Assembly: GCA_947174505.1 (NCBI GenBank) | Contig: CAMWJF010000033.1 | Span: 1 to 44,992 of the forward strand | Source: an uncultured Lachnospiraceae bacterium | GTDB taxonomy: Bacteria; Bacillota; Clostridia; Lachnospirales; Lachnospiraceae | Direction: 5' to 3' | Length of the DNA: 44,992 nt | In this document: in pieces, positions 32,801-41,493 of the stretch | Position numbering within the stretch: the first letter of the stretch is position 1 | How the letters are laid out: each line of letters starts with the position of its first letter | Translations under genes and position numbers: made by a program | The notes under the pieces: model-generated | Database searches by the model: none | Seen by the model: only the letters and a program-made list of their open reading frames with translations | Told to the model about the DNA's origin: nothing

Positions 32801-34946
32801 AGTAGATTATCTGTTTGGGTATCAGCAGGATGACGGCTCCTACGGTCTGAACAATAAGCATGCGGCGGAGGCCACCATAGCCCGGACTGTGCAGAGCAAT
32901 GTCAGGCTTGAGACGGGGAACGAACAGAACTTTACCATAAAAGTGGATGGGGTGGAATACACGGCAAAGCTGGATGCAAAGACCTATAACACACCGCAGG
33001 ATATTGCAGATGAAATCAAAAAACAGGTCAACGCGGCCGCCCACGCAAAAAACAATAACAATGTGGATGTGTTGAGCGAGGTCAATATCAAAAACGGCGG
33101 CCTCTATTTTAAGACGGCGTCGAAGGAGGGGACGAATTCCCGAATTGAATTGTCTTACAATGCGAATTCCTCCATGAAAAAGATTTTTGGAACTTCGCCG
33201 GTGGCAGGCGTGGCGGCCTCTTTCAGCCCCGACGGGCAGCTTACGCTTACGAGAGTACAGGGTCAGACAACAGGGGCAGGGAGCATTTATGTGACCTCCA
33301 ATCTGGTGAACAGCAGCGGGCAGTCCACTTCTTACCAGGGCGGTTCTTTCATCTATCCTGACAAGGAGTGGACGGATCCCGAACCCTACGACGGATACCA
33401 TTCTGTGATGCACTCCTACTTGGACGGCGTGGATCTTACTTTTAATGAAGATGATAAGATAGAGATCAACGAGTGGAATAATTATCTTTCCTTTTACTAT
33501 ACGGAGCGGTATGGGGAAAACGGCAATGTACCACAGCGGATTCAGGTAACGCTTTCCCCGAAGGAGGGCGGATACTCCATGGATGAACTGAAAAATGCGC
33601 TGCAGACCTCTATTGACCGGCAAACGGGCAATCAGCGCAGACTTGAGGTGACAGTAAATGAAAAGGGCGTTCGGATAGAGGCGGTGGGCGCCGGAATGAG
33701 GTACAGGATTTATACCAAGAGCGATACAACAGCCTATCACCCTACGGGCAGCTTTTATGAAAAGGTACTCTGCTCCAGTAAGAGCGAAAAGCAACTAGTG
33801 CCGGTTGCCAGTGACAAGGACGGCCAGCAATTGGGAGATGAAGTGTTTGCGGTGGGCAGGCAGGATGTGAAAAACAAAACAGTCAGGATTCAAAAGGACG
33901 GCAATGATAGCTTGAGTCTGGAATTTACGGTGCCTGACCGCACGGATCCCCTGAAGCTGGAGATGGTGCTCGACCCGGGCTACTATGACGGCAGCGCCCT
34001 GGTAAAGCAGATTCAGGAAAAACTTGATGAGGCGCTGGAGAGGGAGGGACTGCCCAGGGGATTGATTGAGGCGGGCATTGGTACGGTGAAGACAAATGTA
34101 CACGGAGCGATCGATGACAGGGCGCTGGCCTTTAAGCTTTCCGACAAGGTAGCGGCGCCCACGAGAGGCCGCTACGGTATCGAAGCGATTGGAGGCACAG
34201 CGGCTTTCAGTGTGTTTTATCAGACGGAGGGAGACATTGCCCGGGCTTATATCAAGGGCGGCAAGGATATTTCCCAGGGAGTAGAGATCAAGGCGGGTGC
34301 AACAGACTTTTCGATGGACGTGGACGGCGTTACTTACAAGATGGATCTGACGCCGGGGCGTTATACCGCTGTAGAGCTGGCGGCGCACATTGACGATTTG
34401 CTGAAAGCCCAGAACTGCCCGCTGCATGCGGTCGAGGATGGGGGAGTACTAAAGCTGATGCACACGAAATATGGCAAGCACAAGATTACCAATCTGGCGG
34501 GCGCTGTTAAAAACCAGCTGTTTTTCATAGAAAAGGGAGAGAAGCAGGGGAGTGGGCCGGTTTCTCTGCGGCTGAGCAGCGTTTCCGGCGACCGGGTCAG
34601 TATTGACAAGCCGTGGATGGGTACGGTATCGCTGGGGGTCAATACGATACTGATTTCCAAAACGAAGTATGCCCAGAAAGCCATTGGCCGTCTCAAGGAG
34701 GCGGTGACGAAGGTGTCGGATGTGCGTTCTTATTTTGGCGCTACGCAGAATCGTCTGGAGAGCACCATCCGCAATAATGAGAATAAGGCAGAGAACACGG
34801 CGGCGGCGGAATCCCGGATCCGGGATGCGGATTTTTCAAAAGAGGTTATGGAAAACACCATTCACAATATTCTGGAGCAGGCAGGAACGTCGGTGATGTC
34901 GCAGGCGAAGCAGAACTCCCAGCTAGTGATGCAGCTGTTGACATAG
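29805..34946 (+). CDS. fliC: Giant flagellin with about ten internal flagellin-IN-like modules
   Basis: The 1,713-residue protein has ordinary flagellin ends. The N-terminal D0/D1 (residues 1 to about 140) includes SILIQHNMLMMNASRQL, KLSSGYRINRAADDAAGLSI and GDGSMEEAHAILHRM. The C-terminal D1/D0 (about 1606-1713) includes ATQNRLESTIRN, ESRIRDADFSKEV and AKQNSQLVMQLL. Typical flagellins have about 270-500 residues; here some 1,460 residues lie between the ends. They contain about ten divergent modules, each with a beta-hairpin, an ItLxxGxYTxxeLxxxIxxxL-like strand-helix and a closing strand (compare GDYTTRELMDEID, GNYTKKQLIEILN, GRYTAVELAAHID). A Ser/Thr/Pro-rich linker lies at about 705-793. 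Four cysteines are present, unusual for flagellins. It should form a thick filament with large outer domains and is a likely target of the upstream glycan genes. Confidence 0.93.
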   Translation: MSILIQHNMLMMNASRQLKTNTDKKAKTAEKLSSGYRINRAADDAAGLSISEKMRWMVRGLNKGTENAQDGVSWVQIGDGSMEEAHAILHRMTELAIKASNETNSDGDRALMQVEFDQLQKELDRLTDNTYFNEQHIFQEHETPYYQIEGSAQWPQSMPHTVRAGANDLVITYRQRETDQPKTASITVPPGDYTTRELMDEIDSALGEAGVSKDGIVFEYTQLGRCNLNLEGGEKIDEVSGGLSYLLFDNYGGGDLGALIGTTVFEDDDMSTIVVQDGTNDYLNFKVISADNSEPPKDIVIDLDAGNYTKKQLIEILNKKLQDAGTNVVAEKYGTGIKMSSPDYIISEFKGNMFEIDGALYTSIFYDNIQHADITYTSAELLGGYVLLDPAYNPSNNGNDPENEVFHFEKGVNDLLVLAPNEGKEITIDLSGMDGRTMAETCAYLNQEFAKEGVKLTAQAIPSTTTTAVTDIYGNRKYVRYMRMEITSQEEGLQSKVGINKTKSTAYATLFTAQNKTVYRNDAEFGGNDTVVDGNAYLEGLRRLNGGLDIKAGVNDSFRIQVSSDPAVTITLEAKKYANAAALVTEIKSKLKDAGYGDDVISVTSSASGQIRMQGAKTDVTGIRVSEVPGNEGYRDIFQGEKILPKHESQSGVAASVILPEKAVVHADGSVYIDPAYGNLMVLVDGGYWHQANVGGNWTSLQELADHITAQMEPTQQNNTFSSISERGTAQATTVPAPSTSKGNTVSNASPSSYDKQGTTIVDGIGEGGTGKLKENKGATVTVGKALPNTIEITERNKDFSFRLNSGAWITIDLSKELGKTTFSSPADFQAALQTAINSKLNKQPEELGGVKVGLNNGRLEFTAGIKKPDGNNELGINTHLTMNVTQKGGFIYDLHATYYAGSATLSGRESGTVKGVNANFTTKGSTTLKVTLGKPGAAPENINLTLNGSYTRESLKTELNNQLYGKATVSYDTLGRLVFTTVGKGDDYTISVDQTSPAVDYLFGYQQDDGSYGLNNKHAAEATIARTVQSNVRLETGNEQNFTIKVDGVEYTAKLDAKTYNTPQDIADEIKKQVNAAAHAKNNNNVDVLSEVNIKNGGLYFKTASKEGTNSRIELSYNANSSMKKIFGTSPVAGVAASFSPDGQLTLTRVQGQTTGAGSIYVTSNLVNSSGQSTSYQGGSFIYPDKEWTDPEPYDGYHSVMHSYLDGVDLTFNEDDKIEINEWNNYLSFYYTERYGENGNVPQRIQVTLSPKEGGYSMDELKNALQTSIDRQTGNQRRLEVTVNEKGVRIEAVGAGMRYRIYTKSDTTAYHPTGSFYEKVLCSSKSEKQLVPVASDKDGQQLGDEVFAVGRQDVKNKTVRIQKDGNDSLSLEFTVPDRTDPLKLEMVLDPGYYDGSALVKQIQEKLDEALEREGLPRGLIEAGIGTVKTNVHGAIDDRALAFKLSDKVAAPTRGRYGIEAIGGTAAFSVFYQTEGDIARAYIKGGKDISQGVEIKAGATDFSMDVDGVTYKMDLTPGRYTAVELAAHIDDLLKAQNCPLHAVEDGGVLKLMHTKYGKHKITNLAGAVKNQLFFIEKGEKQGSGPVSLRLSSVSGDRVSIDKPWMGTVSLGVNTILISKTKYAQKAIGRLKEAVTKVSDVRSYFGATQNRLESTIRNNENKAENTAAAESRIRDADFSKEVMENTIHNILEQAGTSVMSQAKQNSQLVMQLLT
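30300..34530 (+). repeat. Ten divergent protein-level repeats inside the flagellin gene
   Basis: Approximate residue starts of the modules are 166, 279, 409, 552, 793, 925, 1038, 1222, 1365 and 1497, each 70-100 residues long. Most open with N-D-L/F-x-I/V (ANDLVITY, TNDYLNFKV, VNDLLVLA, VNDSFRIQV, NKDFSFRL, STTLKVTL, EQNFTIKV, NNYLSFYY, NDSLSLEF, TDFSMDVDG). A G/K-x-Y-T/N-x3-L-x3-I-like helix follows 20-30 residues later. The DNA is not visibly repeated, so the duplications are old. Boundaries are by eye. Confidence 0.7.
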
Positions 34947-34989
34947 CTTTGCCTACTGCAGCATAGATTGCAAGGGGAGGGATGTGGAT

Positions 34990-35742
34990 ATGGTGACAGC
35001 GCTTCTTTTGTCCGGTGGGACAGGGACGAGAATGGGCGTGGAAACGCCGAAGCAGTACATAAAGGTAAATGACAGACCGGTTCTTTCTTACTGTCTGCGG
35101 ACGCTACTCTTCCATGAGTGGATTGACGCGGTTCAGATTGTGGCGGATGAAATGTGGCGGGACGCCATTCGGAAAGAAGTGGATGGGGTGTATGCGCTGG
35201 AAAAAGTGGCAGAAGGGCCGGAGGGGGGTACGGGAAGCGGGAATAAGTTCCGGGGTTTTTCCGCACCCGGGAAGACGAGGCAGCTTTCCATTCTAAACGG
35301 CTTGGAGGATATCAAAACATATGCTGTGGATACAGACTATGTGCTAATCCATGACGCGGCAAGACCGCTGGTCTCTGAGAAACAGATATCGGATTGTCTG
35401 GAGGCAGTGCTGGCTGGACATGACGGGGCACTTCCGGTTTTGCCCATGAAGGATACGGTATATTATAGTGAGGACGGCAGGGCGGTTACTTCCCTTTTGG
35501 AACGCAGCAGGATTTTTGCAGGGCAGGCGCCGGAGCTTTTTGTGTTGGGGAAATATATGGAGGCGAACCGTGCTCTTTTGCCGGAACGGATTCTTAAGAT
35601 TAACGGGTCTACGGAACCGGCGGTTATGGCGGGGATGGATATTGCCCTGATCCCCGGAGACGAGGGGAATTTTAAAATCACGACGAAGGCGGATTTTGAG
35701 CGGTTTCGGGAGATTGTTTGTCCGGCTGCCTCAAGGGCGTGA
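34990..35742 (+). CDS. Cytidylyltransferase, IspD/TarI family
   Basis: From the ATG at 34990 (GGGGAGGG nine bases upstream) the protein has 250 residues. It contains LLLSGGTGTRMG and PKQYI (CTP-binding loop, residues 6-24), RQLSILNGL, VLIHDAARPLV near 120, and a final GNFKITTKADFERF. These motifs are shared by IspD, which makes CDP-methylerythritol for isoprenoids, and TarI, which makes CDP-ribitol. A Gly/Pro-rich insertion occurs near residues 75-92 (EGPEGGTGSGNKF), and the usual R-x-Q-T-P-Q reads AGQAPELF. The following gene is a GatD/TarJ-like dehydrogenase, the same order as tarI-tarJ, so a CDP-alditol role is plausible. If no other ispD exists in the genome it must be IspD. Confidence 0.75.
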   Translation: MVTALLLSGGTGTRMGVETPKQYIKVNDRPVLSYCLRTLLFHEWIDAVQIVADEMWRDAIRKEVDGVYALEKVAEGPEGGTGSGNKFRGFSAPGKTRQLSILNGLEDIKTYAVDTDYVLIHDAARPLVSEKQISDCLEAVLAGHDGALPVLPMKDTVYYSEDGRAVTSLLERSRIFAGQAPELFVLGKYMEANRALLPERILKINGSTEPAVMAGMDIALIPGDEGNFKITTKADFERFREIVCPAASRA

Positions 35743-35794
35743 GAAAGCTGTTATTGTGCGTTGGTTTTTGTGTCAGAAAGGTAGGACAACCAGT

Positions 35795-36844
35795 ATGAAG
35801 GCATGGGTGCTGCATGGTATAAACGATTTGAGATTTGAGGATATGGACTCTCCTATTATAGGAGAGAATGAAATTTTGCTTGCCGTAAAGGCCGTGGGAA
35901 TATGTGGTTCCGATATTCCAAGGATTTTTTATACGGGAACCTATTCATTCCCCCTGATCCCCGGGCACGAGTTTGCCGGACAGGTGGCGGCTGTGGGGGC
36001 AAATGTTGATACGAAATGGCAGGATCGGCGCGTGGGTGTATTCCCGCTGATTCCCTGTGGGGAATGCCTGCCCTGCCAAAGGGAGCAGTATGAAATGTGC
36101 AGGCATTACAGTTATCTTGGGTCACGCAGGGACGGGGCATTTGCAGAGTATGTGGCGGTGCCAGAAAAGAATCTGATTGCGCTGCCGGAGCATGCGGGCT
36201 TCGAGGAGGCGGCGATGTTAGAGCCGATGTCGGTGGCGGTTCATGCGATGAGAAAGGCGGCCCCCTCGCCAGAAGAATGTACTGTGATCTGTGGAATGGG
36301 AACGATCGGTCTTTTCCTGCTCATGTTTTTGCTGGAGACGGGACATAAGAATATATATGTCATTGGAAATAAGGAATTTCAAAAGAAGATGACGGTTAAG
36401 CTTGGCCTGCCGGAAGCCTCGTTTTGCGACAGCAGGACGCAGGATGTGGAAAGGTGGCTGCTTGAGCGGACAGATGGAAGAGGCGCAGATGTGTTTTTTG
36501 AATGTGTCGGGCGGAATGAGACGGTGGAGCAGGCGGTCGGGATGACCGGACCCGGCGGGCGTATTATGCTGGTGGGCAATCCGGCCTCTGACATGACTCT
36601 GCCGAAGGCGGTGTACTGGAAGATCCTGCGCAACCAGCTGACCGTGTTTGGCACATGGAATTCTTCTTTTACCCATTCGCCGGAGGACGACTGGCATTAT
36701 GTGCTGGACAGGCTGGAAAAGGGGCGGATTGCGCCCGCGCAGATGATTACGCACAGGATACCTCTGGAGGAGCTGGACCGGGGGCTTGCGGTGATGCGGG
36801 ATAAGAAGGAAGAGTATGGGAAGGTGATGAGCTTAACCGACTAA
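35795..36844 (+). CDS. Zinc-dependent alcohol dehydrogenase, GatD/TarJ-like
   Basis: The 349-residue medium-chain dehydrogenase has GICGSDIPRIF (catalytic zinc Cys near residue 38), GHEFAGQV near 60, a structural zinc cluster (CGECLPCQREQYEMC, near 88-102), YLGSRRDGAFAEYV and EPMSVAVHAM. GMGTIGLFLL near 168, the NAD(P)-binding loop, and VFGTWNSSF near 285 follow. The last two match galactitol-1-phosphate 5-dehydrogenases as I recall them. TarJ, the ribulose-5-phosphate reductase paired with TarI, belongs to the same superfamily. It would interconvert a ketose phosphate and an alditol phosphate. It starts 52 bases after the cytidylyltransferase gene and follows AGGTAGG; the frame upstream of 35795 overlaps that gene and is not family-like. 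Confidence 0.8.
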   Translation: MKAWVLHGINDLRFEDMDSPIIGENEILLAVKAVGICGSDIPRIFYTGTYSFPLIPGHEFAGQVAAVGANVDTKWQDRRVGVFPLIPCGECLPCQREQYEMCRHYSYLGSRRDGAFAEYVAVPEKNLIALPEHAGFEEAAMLEPMSVAVHAMRKAAPSPEECTVICGMGTIGLFLLMFLLETGHKNIYVIGNKEFQKKMTVKLGLPEASFCDSRTQDVERWLLERTDGRGADVFFECVGRNETVEQAVGMTGPGGRIMLVGNPASDMTLPKAVYWKILRNQLTVFGTWNSSFTHSPEDDWHYVLDRLEKGRIAPAQMITHRIPLEELDRGLAVMRDKKEEYGKVMSLTD

Positions 36845-36885
36845 AGATACAACGGTAAATGCACGAAAGAGAAAGGGGAATTATC

Positions 36886-38349
36886 ATGGAATGGGAAAAA
36901 CTTTTATCAAATAAAACATTGGTGCCGAGGGAGAAACAGCCCTCTTATTTTGCGAAATATCCCATAGGGGATTTAGAGAAAGATTATAAGGCCATTATTT
37001 CCAGCGCAGCATTTCGGAGGCTGCAGGATAAAACACAGGTGTTTCCGCTGGATAAAAGTGATTTTGTCAGAACCAGACTGACGCATTCTCTGGAAGTGTC
37101 AACGATCGCCAGACAACTGGGGATCATGATAACAGAGAAAGAGGATGGAAGGGAAAGCGCGCTTACCGAGGCAATGAAAGATGAGGAAATTTCGAATAAA
37201 ATCCCCAGCGCGCTGTCCTGTGCGGGACTGCTGCATGATATAGGGAATCCGCCGTTTGGCCATTTTGGGGAAGTTGTCATAGGCGAGTGGTATGAAAAGG
37301 AGTTCGGGAGAAGTGAATTCCAATATAAAGGTACGGCAGTTGCCCAATTATTAAATAACAGAATGAAAAATGATTTGAGCAATTTTGAGGGCAATGCACA
37401 GGCGTTACGGATTCTGTCAAAAATTAAAAACAAAGAGGTAAGCCATGAAATTAATCTGACCAGCGGCGTGATCAGTGCACTGATAAAGTATCCTACGGAT
37501 TCTGTTAGTTTTACTGACCATAGGGATTCGGATATCAGAAAACATAAACTGGGATATTATCTGGCGGAAGAACAAAGCTTTATGAAAATCAGCCATGAAA
37601 CGGGCACATGGCTGGGAAATGGAAATGTGGCAAGACACCCGCTGGCTTTTCTGATGGAGGCGGCGGATGATATCGCGTATTCCACAGCGGATTTGGAAGA
37701 TGCTTTAAAGAAAAGGTTATTTACTTTGGAAGAGTTTATTGCCTTTTTTGAAAGGGAGATGGGCAGGATAGCGGATTCGCAGATGCAGAATAAATCCCAA
37801 AAATTATTAGAGGATCTTCGGAAGAGAATGGAGAAAGGTGAAAAAACCGTAGAGGGGAAAATGATCGCATTTCAAAATTGGATGGAGTTTGCACGCGGAT
37901 GGTTTATGTATTGTGTTGCATACAGCTTTGACACCCATTATGAGCAGATCATGGCCGGAGAGTATGGCAGAGAATTGCTGGAAGGTACGTTCCATGAGAA
38001 ATCAATGAAAATATTTAAGGATGCCATGAAGGAGTTTGTATATGGCGATCCTGAGATTGTTAAGCTGGAGCTGGCGGCCAAAAAGATTATTTTCTCACTT
38101 TTGGATGATTTTGCGCATGCGGTGATTTATTGGGAGGCAGAGGAGAAAGGAAAGTATGAATTGTCCAAGGCGGACAGAAAACTTTGCGGATTGATTCCTG
38201 ACAATTTTAAGGAAGACTATAAAAAAGCAAAAACTGGGGACGAAGCTTATGATCTTTATCTTCGGTTTCTGATGGTAAACGATTTCATAAGCGGGATGAC
38301 GGATTCCTATGCAAAGAACTTATATCAGGAACTAAATGCTTATAAGTGA
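36886..38349 (+). CDS. dgt: Deoxyguanosinetriphosphate triphosphohydrolase (dGTPase, HD domain)
   Basis: From the ATG at 36886 (AAAGGGGA seven bases upstream) the protein has 487 residues. The HD-superfamily metal site is clear: RLTHSLEVSTIARQLG (first His, about residue 67), AGLLHDIGNPPFGHFGE (HD pair near 115) and AADDIAYSTADLEDAL (last Asp). The N-terminal FRRLQDKTQVFP is also typical of dGTPases. Length fits the longer type of bacterial enzyme. It removes triphosphate from dGTP or other dNTPs and tunes the nucleotide pool. It begins the housekeeping part of the window and is probably unrelated to the glycan genes. Confidence 0.9.
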   Translation: MEWEKLLSNKTLVPREKQPSYFAKYPIGDLEKDYKAIISSAAFRRLQDKTQVFPLDKSDFVRTRLTHSLEVSTIARQLGIMITEKEDGRESALTEAMKDEEISNKIPSALSCAGLLHDIGNPPFGHFGEVVIGEWYEKEFGRSEFQYKGTAVAQLLNNRMKNDLSNFEGNAQALRILSKIKNKEVSHEINLTSGVISALIKYPTDSVSFTDHRDSDIRKHKLGYYLAEEQSFMKISHETGTWLGNGNVARHPLAFLMEAADDIAYSTADLEDALKKRLFTLEEFIAFFEREMGRIADSQMQNKSQKLLEDLRKRMEKGEKTVEGKMIAFQNWMEFARGWFMYCVAYSFDTHYEQIMAGEYGRELLEGTFHEKSMKIFKDAMKEFVYGDPEIVKLELAAKKIIFSLLDDFAHAVIYWEAEEKGKYELSKADRKLCGLIPDNFKEDYKKAKTGDEAYDLYLRFLMVNDFISGMTDSYAKNLYQELNAYK

Positions 38350-38367
38350 ATATTGCCAATCTATTGC

Positions 38368-38396
38368 TTGAATCTTTTTCTGTTTTGTTATATGAT
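38368..38396 (+). promoter_or_regulatory. Promoter for the small membrane protein gene
   Basis: TTGAAT (38368-38373) and TATGAT (38391-38396) are separated by 17 bases in the gap after dgt. The spacer is T-rich. Transcription would start near 38403, about 74 bases before the ATG at 38477. Confidence 0.6.
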
Positions 38397-38476
38397 ATGT
38401 CTATATTTTCATGGGACAGACTGTAACGTCTCTCCAAACGGCAGATGGCTTTTACTTTATTGATGGAGGTTACTGT

Positions 38477-38977
38477 ATGAGTGAAACATATGTGGAATAT
38501 ATGATAGCGAGAAAGCCGTCCGTGCTGATGCGTTTTTTAAAGATGCTGCTGATTATGCTGACGGTGGTTTTCGCTCTGATCGGATTTCTGACGCCTTTTG
38601 TGGTGGGTATGCTGATTGCGATTGTGCTGGGCGGGTGCGCCTATTTTGCGCATATGAATGCGGAGATTGAGTACGAGTACCTGTATCTGGACAAGGAACT
38701 GAGCGTTGACAAGGTTCTGGCGAAAAGCCGCAGAAAGAAGGCGGGCAGCTATTCTCTGGAGCAGATGGAGATTCTTGCGCCCCTGAATTCCCACAGACTG
38801 GATTCCTATAAGAACCGTCAGATGAAGACGGTTGATTACAGCTCTGGCGTTGCTGCGCAGCCGGAGCGGCGCTATATGATGATTTGGAACGGCGATACAA
38901 AGATTATTCTGGAGCCGAATGCGGAGATGGTTAAGGCCATCCAGAGCATTGCGCCCCGTAAGGTTTTTACAGATTAG
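38477..38977 (+). CDS. Small conserved membrane protein of unknown function (DUF6106-like)
   Basis: The ATG at 38477 has GGAGG eight bases upstream and gives 166 residues. A short N-terminal part (MSETYVEYMIARKPS) is followed by two close hydrophobic segments (about residues 19-37 and 39-56), a turn, and a soluble domain of about 105 residues. That domain includes EYEYLYLDKELSVDKVLAKSRRKKAGSY and a C-terminal WNGDTKIILEP strand. I recall this form in Clostridia as DUF6106, with no assigned function. The soluble domain is probably cytoplasmic, as it is rich in basic residues after the membrane hairpin. It has its own promoter and is followed by a hairpin at 38998. Confidence 0.65.
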   Translation: MSETYVEYMIARKPSVLMRFLKMLLIMLTVVFALIGFLTPFVVGMLIAIVLGGCAYFAHMNAEIEYEYLYLDKELSVDKVLAKSRRKKAGSYSLEQMEILAPLNSHRLDSYKNRQMKTVDYSSGVAAQPERRYMMIWNGDTKIILEPNAEMVKAIQSIAPRKVFTD

Positions 38978-38997
38978 CAGAATAAAGTGGTTGGTGG

Positions 38998-39027
38998 AGT
39001 ACTGTCAGTTGAAGGGCTGGCAGTATT
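38998..39027 (+). terminator. Hairpin between the membrane protein gene and guaB
   Basis: AGTACTGTCAG (38998-39008) pairs with CTGGCAGTATT (39017-39027), 11 base pairs with two G-U pairs and an eight-base loop. Only a short T run follows (TTCTT), so termination may be partial. The loop begins a possible weak -35 for guaB (TTGAAG 39009-39014, with TATATA 39033-39038). Confidence 0.4.
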
Positions 39028-39038
39028 CTTAATATATA

Positions 39039-40568
<1,530 letters not shown>

Positions 40569-40570
40569 CA

Positions 40571-40664
40571 GCGCGAAAAGAACTTCTAATCGCTCACAGC
40601 AAAGGCTGTTTCGCGAAGAAGTTCTATGTTTCGCGCGGGAGAATGCCGGAGAACGGCATTCTCC
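40571..40664 (+). repeat. Two long hairpins between guaB and IMP cyclohydrolase
   Basis: Hairpin 1 (40571-40636) pairs GCGCGAAA with TTTCGCGC, then AGAACTTCT with AGAAGTTCT (ATG bulged), TCGC with GCGA and ACAGC with GCTGT around an AAAG loop, about 26 pairs in all. Hairpin 2 (40638-40664) is a perfect 11-base-pair stem, GGAGAATGCCG/CGGCATTCTCC, with loop GAGAA. Neither is followed by a T run. They could be RNA-processing or stability elements, or a mobile palindromic repeat. Confidence 0.65.
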
Positions 40665-40694
40665 GTGGAAAATTGAGAGGCAAGGAGTATATAC

Positions 40695-41408
40695 ATGGAA
40701 AAGAAAAGTTTAGCGAAGGAGCTTGCGGGGAACGCGTATCCGGGGCGGGGCATTGTGATCGGTAAGTCGGCGGACGGCGCCTATGCGGTGACGGCATATT
40801 TTATTATGGGACGCAGCAGCAACAGCAGAAACCGGGTGTTTGTGGAGGACGGGGCGGGTATCCGCACACAGGCCTTTGATCCGTCCAAGCTGGAAGACCC
40901 CAGTCTGATTATCTATGCGCCGGTGCGGGTTCTTGGCAATAAAACCATTGTCACAAACGGCGACCAGACAGATACGGTCTATGAACTGATGGACAGACAG
41001 CAGACCTTTGAACAGGCGCTGCGCACGAGGGAGTTTGAGCCGGATGCGCCCAATTACACGCCGCGCATTTCGGGCATTATGCATGTGGAGAATGCCGCTT
41101 ACAATTATGCCATGTCTATTTTAAAGAGTAATAACGGGGATCCGTCTTCCTGCAGCCGCTATACGTTTGCGTATGAGAATCCGAAGGCGGGGGAGGGCCG
41201 GTTTATACATACCTATATGGGAGACGGCAATCCGCTGCCCAGCTTTGAGGGCGAGCCCACGCTTGTGGGAATCGAGGGCAGTATTGATGAGTTGACAAAG
41301 ACGGTCTGGGATAACCTGAACGAGGACAATAAGGTGTCGCTGTTTGTGCGGTATATTGAGATTGCCACGGGGAAGTACGAGACGAGGATTGTAAATAAGA
41401 ACCAATAA
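40695..41408 (+). CDS. purO: IMP cyclohydrolase, PurO-like (PF07826 type)
   Basis: The 237-residue protein begins AKELAGNAYPGRGIVIGKS and has AYFIMGRSSNSRNRVFV, YTPRISGIMH and YTFAYENPKAGEGRFIHTY. I recognise these as the stand-alone IMP cyclohydrolase family related to archaeal PurO, distinct from the PurH N-terminal domain. It closes the ring of FAICAR to give IMP, the last step of purine synthesis. The next gene supplies the preceding formyltransferase step, so the pair replaces the usual fused PurH. The start has AAGGAG eight bases upstream. The gap to the next gene (85 bases) shows no clear signal. Confidence 0.88.
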   Translation: MEKKSLAKELAGNAYPGRGIVIGKSADGAYAVTAYFIMGRSSNSRNRVFVEDGAGIRTQAFDPSKLEDPSLIIYAPVRVLGNKTIVTNGDQTDTVYELMDRQQTFEQALRTREFEPDAPNYTPRISGIMHVENAAYNYAMSILKSNNGDPSSCSRYTFAYENPKAGEGRFIHTYMGDGNPLPSFEGEPTLVGIEGSIDELTKTVWDNLNEDNKVSLFVRYIEIATGKYETRIVNKNQ

Positions 41409-41493
41409 CAGACGGCGGTATCCGGGCAGGAATTTCGGAACATGATCAGGTATTATGACAGGAAAACGGAAACGATAGGAGAGCACAGAGACG

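Noticed and set aside
32727..34427. Long open frames on the minus strand opposite the flagellin gene (355 and 210 codons)
   Set aside because: They mirror the codon bias of a clearly real, conserved-end gene on the other strand, encode no recognisable domain and have no ribosome-binding site that stands out.
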